A DNA stretch of 64,000 bases from Comamonas suwonensis (GCF_012844455.2 NZ_JABBCQ020000009.1:62001-126000), one strand, 5' to 3'; shown: positions 43,789-51,945, counted from the stretch's first letter. The notes: generated from the letters alone by a model not told the origin. Numbers and translations are program-made.

Positions 43789-44513
43789 TCCTGCTCGTCC
43801 TCGTCTGGCTCATACACCGGCGCTTTCACATGCACGATCTGGATGGCGGGCGGCACATAGCCCACAGTGCCTGGTGCGGGCTCGTCCTTTTCCTTGTCAT
43901 CCATGCCAAAGGCCGTGCGCTCCATATCCACCAGCATGCGCAGACTCTCCGAAAGCGTCTTCATGGTCTTGGAGCGCTCAGGCAGGCTGATGACCTTGTG
44001 GTACAGGTCGTTGAGCCGATCAATCCCGTTCTCATCGGGGTTGCGCATGTTCTCGCCCAGCTCCTCCAGCAGGGCTACGGTATCGGCATCTGCCTGCTGC
44101 TCCAGTTCGTCCAGCAGCGCGTTGGTGATGCGCCGGGCGCGGTGAATGTCGCGGCGGTGGGCCAGGCGCACATCGGCAATGGCCTGTGCATTGGCATCGA
44201 CTACGGCCCGCTCTGCAGCTCTGGATTCCTTGGATACCTCGCTGGATACTGCCGCTTTGGATACCAACGCATCCGCCTTGCGCTGGATTTTGTCGGACAG
44301 ATCACGCTCCCATCCATCGCGTTTTGCTCTTTTGTTGATAGCACCATGCGTAATGCCGTTCTCATCTGCGATCTGGCGTAGCGTCTTCACACCCGCACGG
44401 TAATCTAGCTCGATGCGCTCCCAATCCGCAGGCGCGGCTTTGCCAGCGGTGCTTGGTGAGGCCGCTGGCTGGGTACGTTTTGGGGGTTTGGATACTGCCT
44501 CTTTAGATGCCAT
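43785..44513 (-). CDS. Terminase small subunit
   Basis: The 242-residue product starts at the ATG at 44513, which lies exactly 31 nt after late motif copy 5. It has a DNA-binding helix-turn-helix (KTLRQIADENGITHGAINKRAKRDGWERD), a long helical oligomerisation core and an acidic C-terminus. It recognises the packaging site and activates the large subunit. Its position opens the late region. The alternative ATG at 44534 would break the fixed motif spacing. Confidence 0.9.
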   Translation of the reverse strand: MASKEAVSKPPKRTQPAASPSTAGKAAPADWERIELDYRAGVKTLRQIADENGITHGAINKRAKRDGWERDLSDKIQRKADALVSKAAVSSEVSKESRAAERAVVDANAQAIADVRLAHRRDIHRARRITNALLDELEQQADADTVALLEELGENMRNPDENGIDRLNDLYHKVISLPERSKTMKTLSESLRMLVDMERTAFGMDDKEKDEPAPGTVGYVPPAIQIVHVKAPVYEPDEDEQE

Positions 44514-44544
44514 ACCCCAGATGCTGCGGGGCATAGCCTATGGT

Positions 44545-44563
44545 GTCGAACCCTAGCCGGGTT
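44545..44563 (-). promoter_or_regulatory. Late motif copy 5 (start of late region)
   Basis: The core CTAGGGTTCGAC is intact (44545-44556, minus strand), with AACCCGG upstream. It is 31 nt before the terminase small-subunit ATG, and the leader can form ATGCCCC/GGGGTAT. As the first copy before all packaging genes it is the best candidate for a major late promoter element. Confidence 0.72.
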
Positions 44564-44779
44564 AACTAAAGCTAGACAATGTGTGCCGATGACGACCATG
44601 AGCAACCACTCATGGAACCGCGAATCTGGAAACCGCCTTCAATGCCTTGCTTCACATCAATAAATCACCCACTTTTAATAGCGACTCCAGCCACAATATC
44701 TTTCGAGCTGATTGCAAATAATGCGTTCAGCTCTGATAAACAAAGTGCAGGCAACACTTAATTCGTCCTGCTTTAATAA

Positions 44780-45049
44780 ATGGAGAAATTTTTGAAAACA
44801 GATAACCAACTGACAGTTAGCACATTGCGTGAGGGTCTCGAATCCCTTGGAGCAGGGGAAATGGCCGATGCAGTGATTGCGGGCTATCTCTTAAAGAGAC
44901 TGAAAGATATAACAGAAGCAAGCAGCAAGGAACAAGCTGCAGCTGAGCTTGAGAAATTCAGTAACGAGTTGAAGGCTGACGAGAAAACTGCTGAACTCGC
45001 AAAGATCGCAGATTTCTTCTTACTCTGTATGGCATTGAATAAGGAGTAA
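44780..45049 (+). CDS. Small acidic helical protein, unknown
   Basis: The 89-residue frame starts at ATG 44780, but a TTG at 44792 has a GGAGA at a good distance and may be the real start. The protein is helical and acidic (EQAAAELEKFSNELKADEKTAEL) and soluble. It stands alone on the plus strand between the leftward early operon and the late genes, the place where late regulators often lie. No DNA-binding motif is evident. Confidence 0.55.
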   Translation: MEKFLKTDNQLTVSTLREGLESLGAGEMADAVIAGYLLKRLKDITEASSKEQAAAELEKFSNELKADEKTAELAKIADFFLLCMALNKE

Positions 45050-45103
45050 TCCTTTTTGCGTGCGCAATTACTGCGCACGCACTTAATCTACTGGAGCGTG
45101 CCC

Positions 45104-45661
45104 CTACTGGATCAATTCAAGACTCTGCTGAGCCACATTCCCTGATTGGGATGCCTTCAGAGCCTTATAGCGTCTGTCCACTTCCTTCAGTTGCTGCGCC
45201 ATCTCCACCATCCGCGTCTCCATTTCCTGCACACGCTCCAGCGCAGAAGCCTCCAGCGCCTTACCTGCCAGCATGGGCGCCAGCTGACGCGCCTCAGCAG
45301 GTACCAAGGTCATCACCTCGTCGCCCTTCTCAATCTTGTAGATGCCGTTGGGCATGACCGTGCATGAGACTGCTTGCGCGGCCACATGCTGGTGCATTGG
45401 CCGGTAGCACTGCTTCTGTGGGCTGATCATGCCCTCGCCTCGTAGCACCTTGATGCGATCATCCACTGTGGTGGGCTTCAAGCCTGTCATGGCAACGATG
45501 CGCTCGCGCGTTGGCTCCCCGCCAGCGTCGTTGATCTGCCTGATTGCCTCAAACACCAGCATGAGCGTAGGCGTTTCCTCCGTAGTCCCCAGATCCACGC
45601 CTCCATCGCGGGCGCGGTGTGTTGATATTCCAGAGGTTCGCTGTGCTTGTGTCGAATTCAT
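45104..45661 (-). CDS. Winged-helix DNA-binding phage protein
   Basis: The 185-residue protein has a helix-turn-helix at about residues 50-80 (PTRERIVAMTGLKPTTVDDRIKVLRGEGMI) and a C-terminal coiled coil (LERVQEMETRMVEMAQQLKE). As the last gene of the leftward early operon, next to the late region, it is a candidate activator of late transcription. That role is inference from position. Confidence 0.65.
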   Translation of the reverse strand: MNSTQAQRTSGISTHRARDGGVDLGTTEETPTLMLVFEAIRQINDAGGEPTRERIVAMTGLKPTTVDDRIKVLRGEGMISPQKQCYRPMHQHVAAQAVSCTVMPNGIYKIEKGDEVMTLVPAEARQLAPMLAGKALEASALERVQEMETRMVEMAQQLKEVDRRYKALKASQSGNVAQQSLELIQ

Positions 45662-45685
45662 TGATGCTCCAGGGTTCTCGGTTCT

Positions 45686-46273
45686 TTATGCTGCTCGCGC
45701 CCACAAGGGCACCCTCTTGGGCCAGAGCCCTGCTTTCAAAATCTGATCGCGTGTAAAGCGGCCGGCTTCAATGCCGTACTCACGGTGGGCCTCACGCCCT
45801 CCGCTCTCCAGTAGTCGGTATTGGTCATAGGCCACATGGCAGCCCTCAATGCCTGGACGGCTGCAGCACAGTGGAAAGCCCGTGCGGTCGTCCGTCTTGA
45901 GGTTCAAGCCCTTCCCCAAATTCAGGTGGGCGTGTTGGCTATAGCCGCTGATGCCGCACCACAGGCAAGGCAGCTGGGCCACTAGGCGGCGGTAGGGCTC
46001 GCTTTCGACCGCGTTCTCCTTGGCGATCACGATGCCCATGACTCCTGCGTCCTGAACCATCCCCACGTTGCTGGGGACCAGGCTGGCCGTTGCCTTGGCG
46101 CTCTCCATCTGGCGCGCTGCTCTCTCGGCAAGGCGCTGCTCGCGGCTATCAGCCTGGCCGGGTTCGTAGTGGTGTCCTTCGTCCTGCTCGTGCTCCTCAG
46201 CACAGCGCCCAGCGCCAGCCCAGTTACCGCGAGACTTGAAGCCCTTGCCGGGGTTCATGGGGGTGCGGCGCAT
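45686..46273 (-). CDS. HNH/Ref-like nuclease-type protein
   Basis: The 195-residue product starts at 46273, overlapping the previous stop (TGATG). The C-terminal part has a Cys-His zinc-like pattern, PCLWCGISGYSQHAHLNLGKG, then DRTGFPLCCSRPGIEGCHVA, as in Ref/DUF968-type phage recombination nucleases. It may cut at recombination intermediates or assist RecA. Catalytic residues were not verified. Confidence 0.65.
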   Translation of the reverse strand: MRRTPMNPGKGFKSRGNWAGAGRCAEEHEQDEGHHYEPGQADSREQRLAERAARQMESAKATASLVPSNVGMVQDAGVMGIVIAKENAVESEPYRRLVAQLPCLWCGISGYSQHAHLNLGKGLNLKTDDRTGFPLCCSRPGIEGCHVAYDQYRLLESGGREAHREYGIEAGRFTRDQILKAGLWPKRVPLWARAA

Positions 46274-46560
46274 CAGCATGAGCCAGCTCCTACGACACAA
46301 AACCGTGACGCGCGAAGTCGCGCTATGGCGCCACGAACCAAAGTGCTATTGCACCGTTTCATACGGCGCTGTCGAATCAAGTCCTTAACAAGCCACTTCC
46401 ATGAGAGCTCTGAAATCGGGGCTTCATTCAGCAATGAATCCAGCACCCAATTGCGGCTAACGCGCCAGGTCGGTGACAGTGTGCTCACGCTCAGCATCAC
46501 GGATCTCAAAAATGCTCTGTCCACGTCAGCATGTGCTAATTTCTGCTGGTAGTCGTTCAT
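46273..46560 (-). CDS. Small phage protein, unknown
   Basis: The 95-residue protein (MNDYQQKLAHADVDRAFLRS...) is helical and basic at the C-terminus (LIRQRRMKRCNSTLVRGAIARLR). It is coupled to its neighbours by 1- and 4-bp overlaps in the early operon. Not recognised. Confidence 0.55.
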   Translation of the reverse strand: MNDYQQKLAHADVDRAFLRSVMLSVSTLSPTWRVSRNWVLDSLLNEAPISELSWKWLVKDLIRQRRMKRCNSTLVRGAIARLRASRFCVVGAGSC

Positions 46561-46883
46561 GTTCGCGCCCTCCGGTCCAGGCGCAGGAACTTGCGCAGCT
46601 CCTGCATGTTTTGATGGGATGCGGGTTTAACGGGTGAGCGCACCGGGTCAGAGGTCCGTGATTGGGGCGCAATGTCTCGGATGGGGATGAAGCGAACATC
46701 GGCTACGGTGGCCAGCAATCCACACTGGTTGAAGGTGAGGTCAGCCTCATGCACTTGCATGACTTCGTAGCTTTTCGCGCCTTCTGCATCCACGCCGGTG
46801 GTGTAGATGCAGATGCGCCCCAGCTCCTGCTCCAGGTGCTGCAGTGTGTTGGGGTGAATAATCATCGTGTAGGGCTTCACCAT
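46557..46883 (-). CDS. Small phage protein, unknown
   Basis: The 108-residue protein (MVKPYTMIIHPNTLQHLEQE...) has a compact alpha/beta N-terminal part and a basic tail (QELRKFLRLDRRART). The start lies within the end of the previous gene, preceded by GGGGGCG. Not recognised. Confidence 0.55.
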   Translation of the reverse strand: MVKPYTMIIHPNTLQHLEQELGRICIYTTGVDAEGAKSYEVMQVHEADLTFNQCGLLATVADVRFIPIRDIAPQSRTSDPVRSPVKPASHQNMQELRKFLRLDRRART

Positions 46884-47131
46884 GCTCGCCCCCAGTCTTC
46901 AACTTGCACCAGATAGCCGTGGTCATCCATCACATACACCAGACGAGAGCCAACCTCCATGTCGATGCAGCAGCGGTTTTGCATGCTCTGGGTCTTCAGG
47001 TAGCGGCCATCGGGCAAGCGCTCCAGCTCAGGCTTGATCAGGCGGGTAATCGTTGAGCCAAGGGACTGCTTGCGCTGGCCTGCCAGGGGCACGGTCTTGC
47101 CAAAAAAGGCGGGGTTGAGTGCTTTGGTCAC
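46877..47131 (-). CDS. Small phage protein, unknown
   Basis: The 84-residue protein (MTKALNPAFFGKTVPLAGQR...) has a short beta C-terminus (RLVYVMDDHGYLVQVEDWG). It overlaps the DUF1064 gene upstream by 4 bp (ATGA). Its family was not recognised. Confidence 0.55.
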   Translation of the reverse strand: MTKALNPAFFGKTVPLAGQRKQSLGSTITRLIKPELERLPDGRYLKTQSMQNRCCIDMEVGSRLVYVMDDHGYLVQVEDWGRAW

Positions 47132-47622
47132 TTGGTGAGCCTCACTTCCAAGCCCAGCAGGGCTTTCATCAAGTGGCGCTTGAGCTTGAACTCGGGCGTG
47201 AGCACACCCTTCACGTCCTCGATAACATCCACGCCCTTTTCCACATACACGAAGTCAGCGATGTAGCGAATGGCTGGCTTGGCGCGGTTAGCATCCGCAA
47301 ACTTCACAGATGGCACCAGCTCATATGCCACCTGACGGCGCAGGTCGCTGATTTCTCCTATGCGCAGCTGCACGCACAGATACTCCCAACGGCGGGCCTC
47401 GGCGCGGCTGTCAAACTTCACGCCATCAGCCGTGGTCGTCTTCTTGTTGCCGTACTTGGCTACGTGAACGGCGTCAGGTCGCCCGGGTGTGGTTTGAACT
47501 TGAGGCGCTTGAGCTCGTCCTTGACGACTTGCCGCATTCCCAGCCACAGGCCGTGCCCATGTGTCACGGATGCCGCGCCCTGTGCCATAGCCTTTGGCGG
47601 CCAGTTCTCTTTCCAAGCTCAT
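47128..47622 (-). CDS. DUF1064 nuclease-like protein
   Basis: The 164-residue protein carries the DUF1064 signature: YGNKKTTTADGVKFDSRAEA, ERRWEYL-like continuation, then IRYIADFVYVEKGVDVIEDVKG, a PD-(D/E)XK-like arrangement (Glu in DSRAEA, Asp in YIADF, Asp-Lys in IEDVKG). Members are considered Holliday-junction or restriction-like nucleases of phages. It lies in the replication operon, coupled to its neighbours by overlaps. Confidence 0.75.
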   Translation of the reverse strand: MSLERELAAKGYGTGRGIRDTWARPVAGNAASRQGRAQAPQVQTTPGRPDAVHVAKYGNKKTTTADGVKFDSRAEARRWEYLCVQLRIGEISDLRRQVAYELVPSVKFADANRAKPAIRYIADFVYVEKGVDVIEDVKGVLTPEFKLKRHLMKALLGLEVRLTK

Positions 47623-48503
47623 GCCGCACCACCTTGCTGATAAGACTGAACGGCCTGGGCTGCCAGGCGCTTGGCCTGCCCCAGCTTTATGCGCTCGAGT
47701 CGGGCTTGTGCTGCTGCACGCCGGGACTTCTTGCGATCCGCTGCTTTGACTCCGGCCTGAATCTCGCGGATCTTGGCAACCACGTTGGGTGCCATCAATG
47801 AGGAGGCCTGCTCAGGCAGTTGGCTGGCGCTGCTGGTCAGAAGGGGGACAAGGCCTGGGCCGCCCTTCTGAACCAGCTTGAAGGGACGCCCTTGCGCGTC
47901 GTAGCCAATGCGTGGGGCCGGGGCTGCCAGCGCAACCAATTGCCCGCCCACCGTGGCCGCTTGCGCAGGAGACAACACGGCCTGCGCCTGCTCCAGCGAT
48001 AGCCTGCCCTCCTGATGGGCTTGCACCACCACCTGCAGGCGGCGATCAGCATCCCAACCCACGGCAATCCGGGGCTCTGGGCGCTTGAGGGTGTCGCGGG
48101 CCTGCAAGGTGATGCGCTCGTAAGCGTCCTTGAAAGCCATGCGCGCTCCCACCAAGTCACGGCCCTGAGCCATGCTGGATGCCGCCACCCAGGCCTGCTC
48201 AATCTCATCAGTCCAGACCACAGTTTCCTGCTCGTCACGAGAGCGCAGCGCCAGCGCCCAAGCCTCATTGACTCCCAAGCGGCCTTGCAATGCGTCGAGC
48301 TGGTCAAGGATGAGTTTGAGCGTCAGTCGGCCCGTGCACTCCATGCGGGTACGGCTCAAGGCGGTGCGCAACTGCTCCTTGGGGAAGGTGGAGAGGTCAG
48401 CGGCCATCAGGGCTGCAGCGTTCTCGCTCAGGGTCTGGCCCAATGCCTCGGCTGTAGCAGCCAGCTCGTTGGAGAGCCATACGATGCCGGCGTCATTCAG
48501 CAT
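47619..48503 (-). CDS. Replication-associated protein in lambda P position
   Basis: The 294-residue product starts at ATG 48503 with AAGGAG upstream, and its start overlaps the O-like gene. The N-terminal half is helical with RTRMECTGRLTLKLILDQL and EAWALALRSRDEQETVVWTDE, a pattern I have seen in phage proteins directly after replication initiators. The C-terminal half is Ala/Gln/Lys-rich. Helicase loading is inferred from position only. Confidence 0.5.
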   Translation of the reverse strand: MLNDAGIVWLSNELAATAEALGQTLSENAAALMAADLSTFPKEQLRTALSRTRMECTGRLTLKLILDQLDALQGRLGVNEAWALALRSRDEQETVVWTDEIEQAWVAASSMAQGRDLVGARMAFKDAYERITLQARDTLKRPEPRIAVGWDADRRLQVVVQAHQEGRLSLEQAQAVLSPAQAATVGGQLVALAAPAPRIGYDAQGRPFKLVQKGGPGLVPLLTSSASQLPEQASSLMAPNVVAKIREIQAGVKAADRKKSRRAAAQARLERIKLGQAKRLAAQAVQSYQQGGAA

Positions 48504-49467
48504 GGTCTGCTCCTTGCTGTACGGCAGCAGCGCGGCGGGCGGCCACGATAGCCATGGCCTTCTCGGCGGCACCCTGGGCTGTATTGGCGTTGCTGGCCGT
48601 GCGGTCGGTCTGGCGTGCACCCTCTGCCGTCACTGCCATGCCACTGGCCCACTGCGTGCGGTAGGCCTCGCATTGCGCCAGCAGGTCGCCAATGCCGTGG
48701 CAGCGGCGAACCACGAAAGCCTCAGACACCCGTTCGACAAAGAACCGGGCCACCTCCGGCGCTTCAGCACCCAGGCGCTTGACCAGGTTCACCACCGTGG
48801 CGTTGCCCTTCGCGTTGCGCACTGCCTCGGTTTCGTATCGGACGAAGTAGGCGTTGGCGTATGCCTCCCAGGTTTGGCGGCAAAGTGCGGCGAATGCCTC
48901 TTTGCGCTCTTCCGCATCAAGCCCAGCTTCAGAGGCTCCGGCGACGGCGGCGAGAGCCGTCGTGGAAGAAATATCTGCAGTAGTCTCTGCTGTAGTCTCT
49001 GTAGTAGTCTTTCTTAGTTTAGTTTGCGACTTTCCCGCAATCCTGTTTGCTGGATTCCCGCAATCTGGCGCGCCGGATTCCCGCGAGCCTGTTTGCTGGT
49101 TTTCCGCATCCTTGTTTGCGGGATTCCCGCAATCTTGTTTGCTGGCACTGCCCGAGGTCAGCAGTTGCTCCAGCTTTTCAAAGTTGACACGAAAGTACAG
49201 CTTGGCAGGAATGCCCTTGCGGTCCTCTTCCATCACCCCCAGCGTCAACAAACGCTTGCGGGCAGTCTCCTGCTCAGCACGGCGCAAGCCCGTTTCTTCT
49301 TCCCAATCCACCTGGGTTTTGAAGAACCAGCCCGTGTCATCACCGCTACGGCGTGACCAGTAAACAGCTTGGCTCAACAGCAAAGCGCCTGTGATGCCTG
49401 CGCCTAGTGCCACAAAGGCCCGTTGGAAGGCGATAGGACGGTCAAGATAGGTAGCGATAGTGCTCAT
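48493..49467 (-). CDS. Phage replication initiator (O-like), carries iterons
   Basis: The 324-residue product starts at 49467, overlapping the Rha/Ant stop (ATGA). The N-terminal winged helix (VDWEEETGLRRAEQETARKRLLTLGVMEE) is typical of phage replication proteins. The middle is a low-complexity linker encoded by five 23-bp direct repeats, which change frame and so are selected at DNA level, as the lambda origin is inside gene O. The C-terminal half (EAFAALCRQTWEAYANAYFVRYETEA) is helical and may recruit the next replication protein. Confidence 0.72.
   Translation of the reverse strand: MSTIATYLDRPIAFQRAFVALGAGITGALLLSQAVYWSRRSGDDTGWFFKTQVDWEEETGLRRAEQETARKRLLTLGVMEEDRKGIPAKLYFRVNFEKLEQLLTSGSASKQDCGNPANKDAENQQTGSRESGAPDCGNPANRIAGKSQTKLRKTTTETTAETTADISSTTALAAVAGASEAGLDAEERKEAFAALCRQTWEAYANAYFVRYETEAVRNAKGNATVVNLVKRLGAEAPEVARFFVERVSEAFVVRRCHGIGDLLAQCEAYRTQWASGMAVTAEGARQTDRTASNANTAQGAAEKAMAIVAARRAAAVQQGADHAE
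49031..49145. repeat. Five 23-bp iterons, predicted replication origin
   Basis: The element CCCGC (TCCGC once) recurs at 49034, 49057, 49080, 49103 and 49126, exactly every 23 bp, within units like TTCCCGCAATCTTGTTTGCTGG. Because 23 is not a multiple of three, the protein repeats only every third unit (DCGNPAN at 23-residue distance). This argues for selection on DNA as a binding array for the O-like protein. Confidence 0.75.
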
Positions 49468-50195
49468 GCCTGCACCCCGCTTTCCAGCGCCAGCGCGGCC
49501 TTGTGCTTGCCCCACAGGCCTGCAATCCACTCCACGCCCTTGGGGGTGAACTTGGCTTGGGCATAGGCATGCTCGTTGCGAGGTGCAGTGCCAGTCTTCA
49601 CCTTGAAGCGGCCAGCAGCCAGATGCTCTGCATGGGGTGTCATCTTCCCGGCCAGGCGGTACATGATCTTTGCCCGCGCCAGGAATTCGCTGAATTCAAG
49701 CTCGTTGGCTCCCAGCAGCTTGCACACCTCGCGGAAACCTTTTTCACCGCTTGTGGCCGCGACGTAGCGATCCACAAATGCCACCTTGGGCGCGGCCAGC
49801 GCCAGCTGCTCCTGCTGGGCTTCAATCTGCTCGGCCTGCTCTGCAGCCAGGCGCAAAGCCTGGGCCATGGTCTGGGGCAGCTTTGGTGCCTGCTGGGCCT
49901 CTAGCTCCTGCCAGCGCTTCACCACCTTCATGCGCGCCACAGCGTCATAGCCCAGCAGCAGCGTCAGGCTGGTGTCCTTGTCCAGCAGATATTCGTCGTA
50001 GGTCTGGCCGTTCTGGGGGTGTATCCACTTTTGGATAGACCCACCAAACATCGCGCCCAGCTGTCCATGCATGGCACGCAAGTCGCGCATGACGTGGAAA
50101 TGATCCTTGCCAGTCAGATCCGCAAGCTCGCGGCTGCTCATCGTGATGGAAAACACCCCATGCGAAGATTGATTCGCCAAAACTTCACTTCGCAT
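49464..50195 (-). CDS. Rha-family / KilAC-type phage regulatory protein
   Basis: The 243-residue product starts at ATG 50195, placed 6 nt after GGAG; an ATG at 50207 is less likely. The N-terminal Rha-like domain (MSSRELADLTGKDHFHVMRDL, DEYLLDKDTSLTLLLGYDAVARMKVVKRW) is followed by a coiled coil. The C-terminal antirepressor domain reads CKLLGANELEFSEFLARAKI...ARFTPKG-like ending. Such proteins influence the lysis/lysogeny decision. It lies between Cro-like and replication genes. Confidence 0.82.
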   Translation of the reverse strand: MRSEVLANQSSHGVFSITMSSRELADLTGKDHFHVMRDLRAMHGQLGAMFGGSIQKWIHPQNGQTYDEYLLDKDTSLTLLLGYDAVARMKVVKRWQELEAQQAPKLPQTMAQALRLAAEQAEQIEAQQEQLALAAPKVAFVDRYVAATSGEKGFREVCKLLGANELEFSEFLARAKIMYRLAGKMTPHAEHLAAGRFKVKTGTAPRNEHAYAQAKFTPKGVEWIAGLWGKHKAALALESGVQA

Positions 50196-50586
50196 AGGAG
50201 CCTCCATGAGCTTTCAACCAGTCGATACACGCCTGATCGAATTCACCTGCCCTCACTGCAGCCACCAATGCGGCTGCCTCCTGGGAGAGCTTCGGTCGAA
50301 GAAAGAGACTTTTTGTTCCGGGTGCTTGCGGGTCTTCGAGATAGACACCACATACCTGGATCGAGACATCGAGACGGCCATAACCAAGTTCGTCCGCCAG
50401 CTGCAAAGCCTTTGACAGAACTTCGATGTCTTCGTCTCGGTAAGCAATTTCAGGGGGGAGATTCAGCCAAACCTCTGCTCTGAGGCTTAACAAGCGATGA
50501 CGAGGCATTTCTGCCTGCTCGGCTATCTCGTGGCTGCTCATCGTCAGCGGTACGGCCGCTGGTGCCATTGTCGAAGTCAGATTCAT
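50185..50586 (-). CDS. Small early phage protein, unknown
   Basis: The 133-residue protein contains MSSHEIAEQAEMPRHRLLSLRAE near the N-terminus, a partial resemblance to the Rha opening of the next gene. A C-terminal domain ends in EFDQACIDWLKAHGG. It overlaps both neighbours. A divergent Rha-like paralogue is possible; no function is assigned. Confidence 0.5.
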   Translation of the reverse strand: MNLTSTMAPAAVPLTMSSHEIAEQAEMPRHRLLSLRAEVWLNLPPEIAYRDEDIEVLSKALQLADELGYGRLDVSIQVCGVYLEDPQAPGTKSLFLRPKLSQEAAALVAAVRAGEFDQACIDWLKAHGGSYAK

Positions 50587-50912
50587 TGCTTGCGGTCCCC
50601 CAACAATTCGGGGGCCCCAAACGGACCTATGAGCTGCGTCATCGCGTCGATACGCTTGGCGTCATGGTTGATCTTCTCCAACACCATTTGCCGATACGTT
50701 TTGCCATGCACCAAGGCATAGATGCAGTCACGCAGCGCGCTGGCAGTGTCCTGACCACGCGCCGAACACTGCTGCAGCCACAGCTCGTAGGTGACTTCAT
50801 CAATTTTGGTCTTGGCGTCGCAGGTCAGCTTACCCAAAGGGCCGGCAATGCCTCGCGCAAACAAAGGGGCGTCGTTCTCTGCGTGGGTTTCAAACTGGTT
50901 GTGCTCAGTCAT
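50583..50912 (-). CDS. Small early phage protein, unknown
   Basis: The 109-residue product uses the ATG at 50912 (GGAGG 8 nt before), overlapping the Cro-like stop. It is helical (IDEVTYELWLQQCSARGQDT, then YRQMVLEKINHDAKRIDAMTQ), with a conserved-looking acidic N-terminus. Its family was not recognised. Confidence 0.55.
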   Translation of the reverse strand: MTEHNQFETHAENDAPLFARGIAGPLGKLTCDAKTKIDEVTYELWLQQCSARGQDTASALRDCIYALVHGKTYRQMVLEKINHDAKRIDAMTQLIGPFGAPELLGDRKQ

Positions 50913-51162
50913 TGCCAACCTCCCTGGTTGAGGTGGACGACTGGGCCAGCTCGGGCCAATAGACCTGCCAGTCATTTGGGCGGCAATCAATTCGGCTTAC
51001 CGAACCATTGCTTGCGCGCTCAATTGCAGGGCAATAGTGAGCAGGGATTGACCGGTCGCCGCTGCACCAATCGGAGAGATCTGAGGCATGAGCACCGATC
51101 TTTCGCGCAAATGCAGACTTACCGCCCCGCTCTAATGTCTTGAGGTATTCCGATAGCTTCAT
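50905..51162 (-). CDS. Cro-like repressor (YdaS type)
   Basis: The 85-residue protein carries a helix-turn-helix (GGKSAFARKIGAHASDLSDWCSGDRSI) of the YdaS/Cro type. It is the first gene of the leftward early operon and divergent from the CI-like gene across an 84-bp operator region. It should shut off the repressor gene during lytic growth. Confidence 0.85.
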   Translation of the reverse strand: MKLSEYLKTLERGGKSAFARKIGAHASDLSDWCSGDRSIPAHYCPAIERASNGSVSRIDCRPNDWQVYWPELAQSSTSTREVGND

Positions 51163-51246
51163 TTGACAAATTTTAGCCTCAGGCTAATTCATGTCAATAG
51201 CCTAGTGCTCGTTGCCGCAATTAGCCAATTGCTAAATACTTAACTC
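51163..51246. promoter_or_regulatory. Early leftward promoter and CI operators
   Basis: A perfect palindrome TTAGCCTCAGGCTAA lies at 51173-51187. A second copy, TTAGCCAATTGCTAA, lies at 51221-51235, and there is a weaker half site near 51198-51209. On the minus strand, -35 TTGACA (51192-51197) and -10 TAAAAT (51170-51175) flank the first operator, so repressor binding would block the Cro operon. Confidence 0.8.
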
Positions 51247-51945
51247 ATGCAACCCATTGACGTCACGCGCCGCGAAAACTTAGGTCGGCTTATAAAAGAA
51301 GCAGGCAGCCAAGCAGCACTCTCCGACGTGATAGGCAAAGCCCCCGCCCAGATCAGTCAGTGGCTCAATGCCTCCCTCAACTCAAAAACTGGCAAGCCTC
51401 GGGTAATGAGCAACGCCATCGCGAGGGAGATTGAAGCCAAAACAAATAAACCAGAAGGCTGGATGGATCAACCCTCCAGCCGCGATCAGTTGCGCACCCC
51501 TGGCGGATCCAACGCGGAATTCACCCCCCTTGCAGGCGTTCGTCGCGTCCCTGTTATCTCCTACATTCAAGCCGGAGTGTGGACAGAAATTGCAGGCGAC
51601 TTCCAACCAAGCGATGCTCATGACTGGCTGATCACCAGCGACAAGCACTCCGGGGAAACGTTTGTGCTGACAATTCGTGGCAACTCCATGGAGCCCGACT
51701 TCAAAGAGGGAGATGCCGTAATCATCGACCCCTCCGTCAAGCCTCGGCCTGGCTCGTTTGTCGCCGCCAAGAACGGCCGCGAAGAAGCCACATTCAAAAA
51801 ATACCGCCCACGCTCCATTGATGTGCTTGGCAATGAAGTGTTTGAACTTGTTCCCCTGAACGAGGACTACCCCACCATGCGCTCAGACGAGCAACCCATT
51901 GAGATCATCGGAACCATGGTGGAGCATCGCCGCTTCTTCAAATAA
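51247..51945 (+). CDS. LexA/CI-type prophage repressor (S24 peptidase domain)
   Basis: The 232-residue protein has an N-terminal helix-turn-helix (AALSDVIGKAPAQISQWLN) and a C-terminal S24 domain. The latter has the catalytic serine in TIRGNSMEPDFKEGDAVI and the lysine in EEATFKKYRPRS. RecA-stimulated self-cleavage is expected at a site before the S24 part (about residue 100). Operators of one family lie both upstream (51.17-51.24 kb) and downstream (52.02-52.06 kb), so one repressor controls both early transcription units. It would hold the lysogen, with SOS induction. Confidence 0.92.
   Translation: MQPIDVTRRENLGRLIKEAGSQAALSDVIGKAPAQISQWLNASLNSKTGKPRVMSNAIAREIEAKTNKPEGWMDQPSSRDQLRTPGGSNAEFTPLAGVRRVPVISYIQAGVWTEIAGDFQPSDAHDWLITSDKHSGETFVLTIRGNSMEPDFKEGDAVIIDPSVKPRPGSFVAAKNGREEATFKKYRPRSIDVLGNEVFELVPLNEDYPTMRSDEQPIEIIGTMVEHRRFFK

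Noticed and set aside
49031-49145. CRISPR-like array
   Set aside because: The units are contiguous 23-bp repeats without unique spacers and lie in the coding sequence of the replication protein; iterons explain them.
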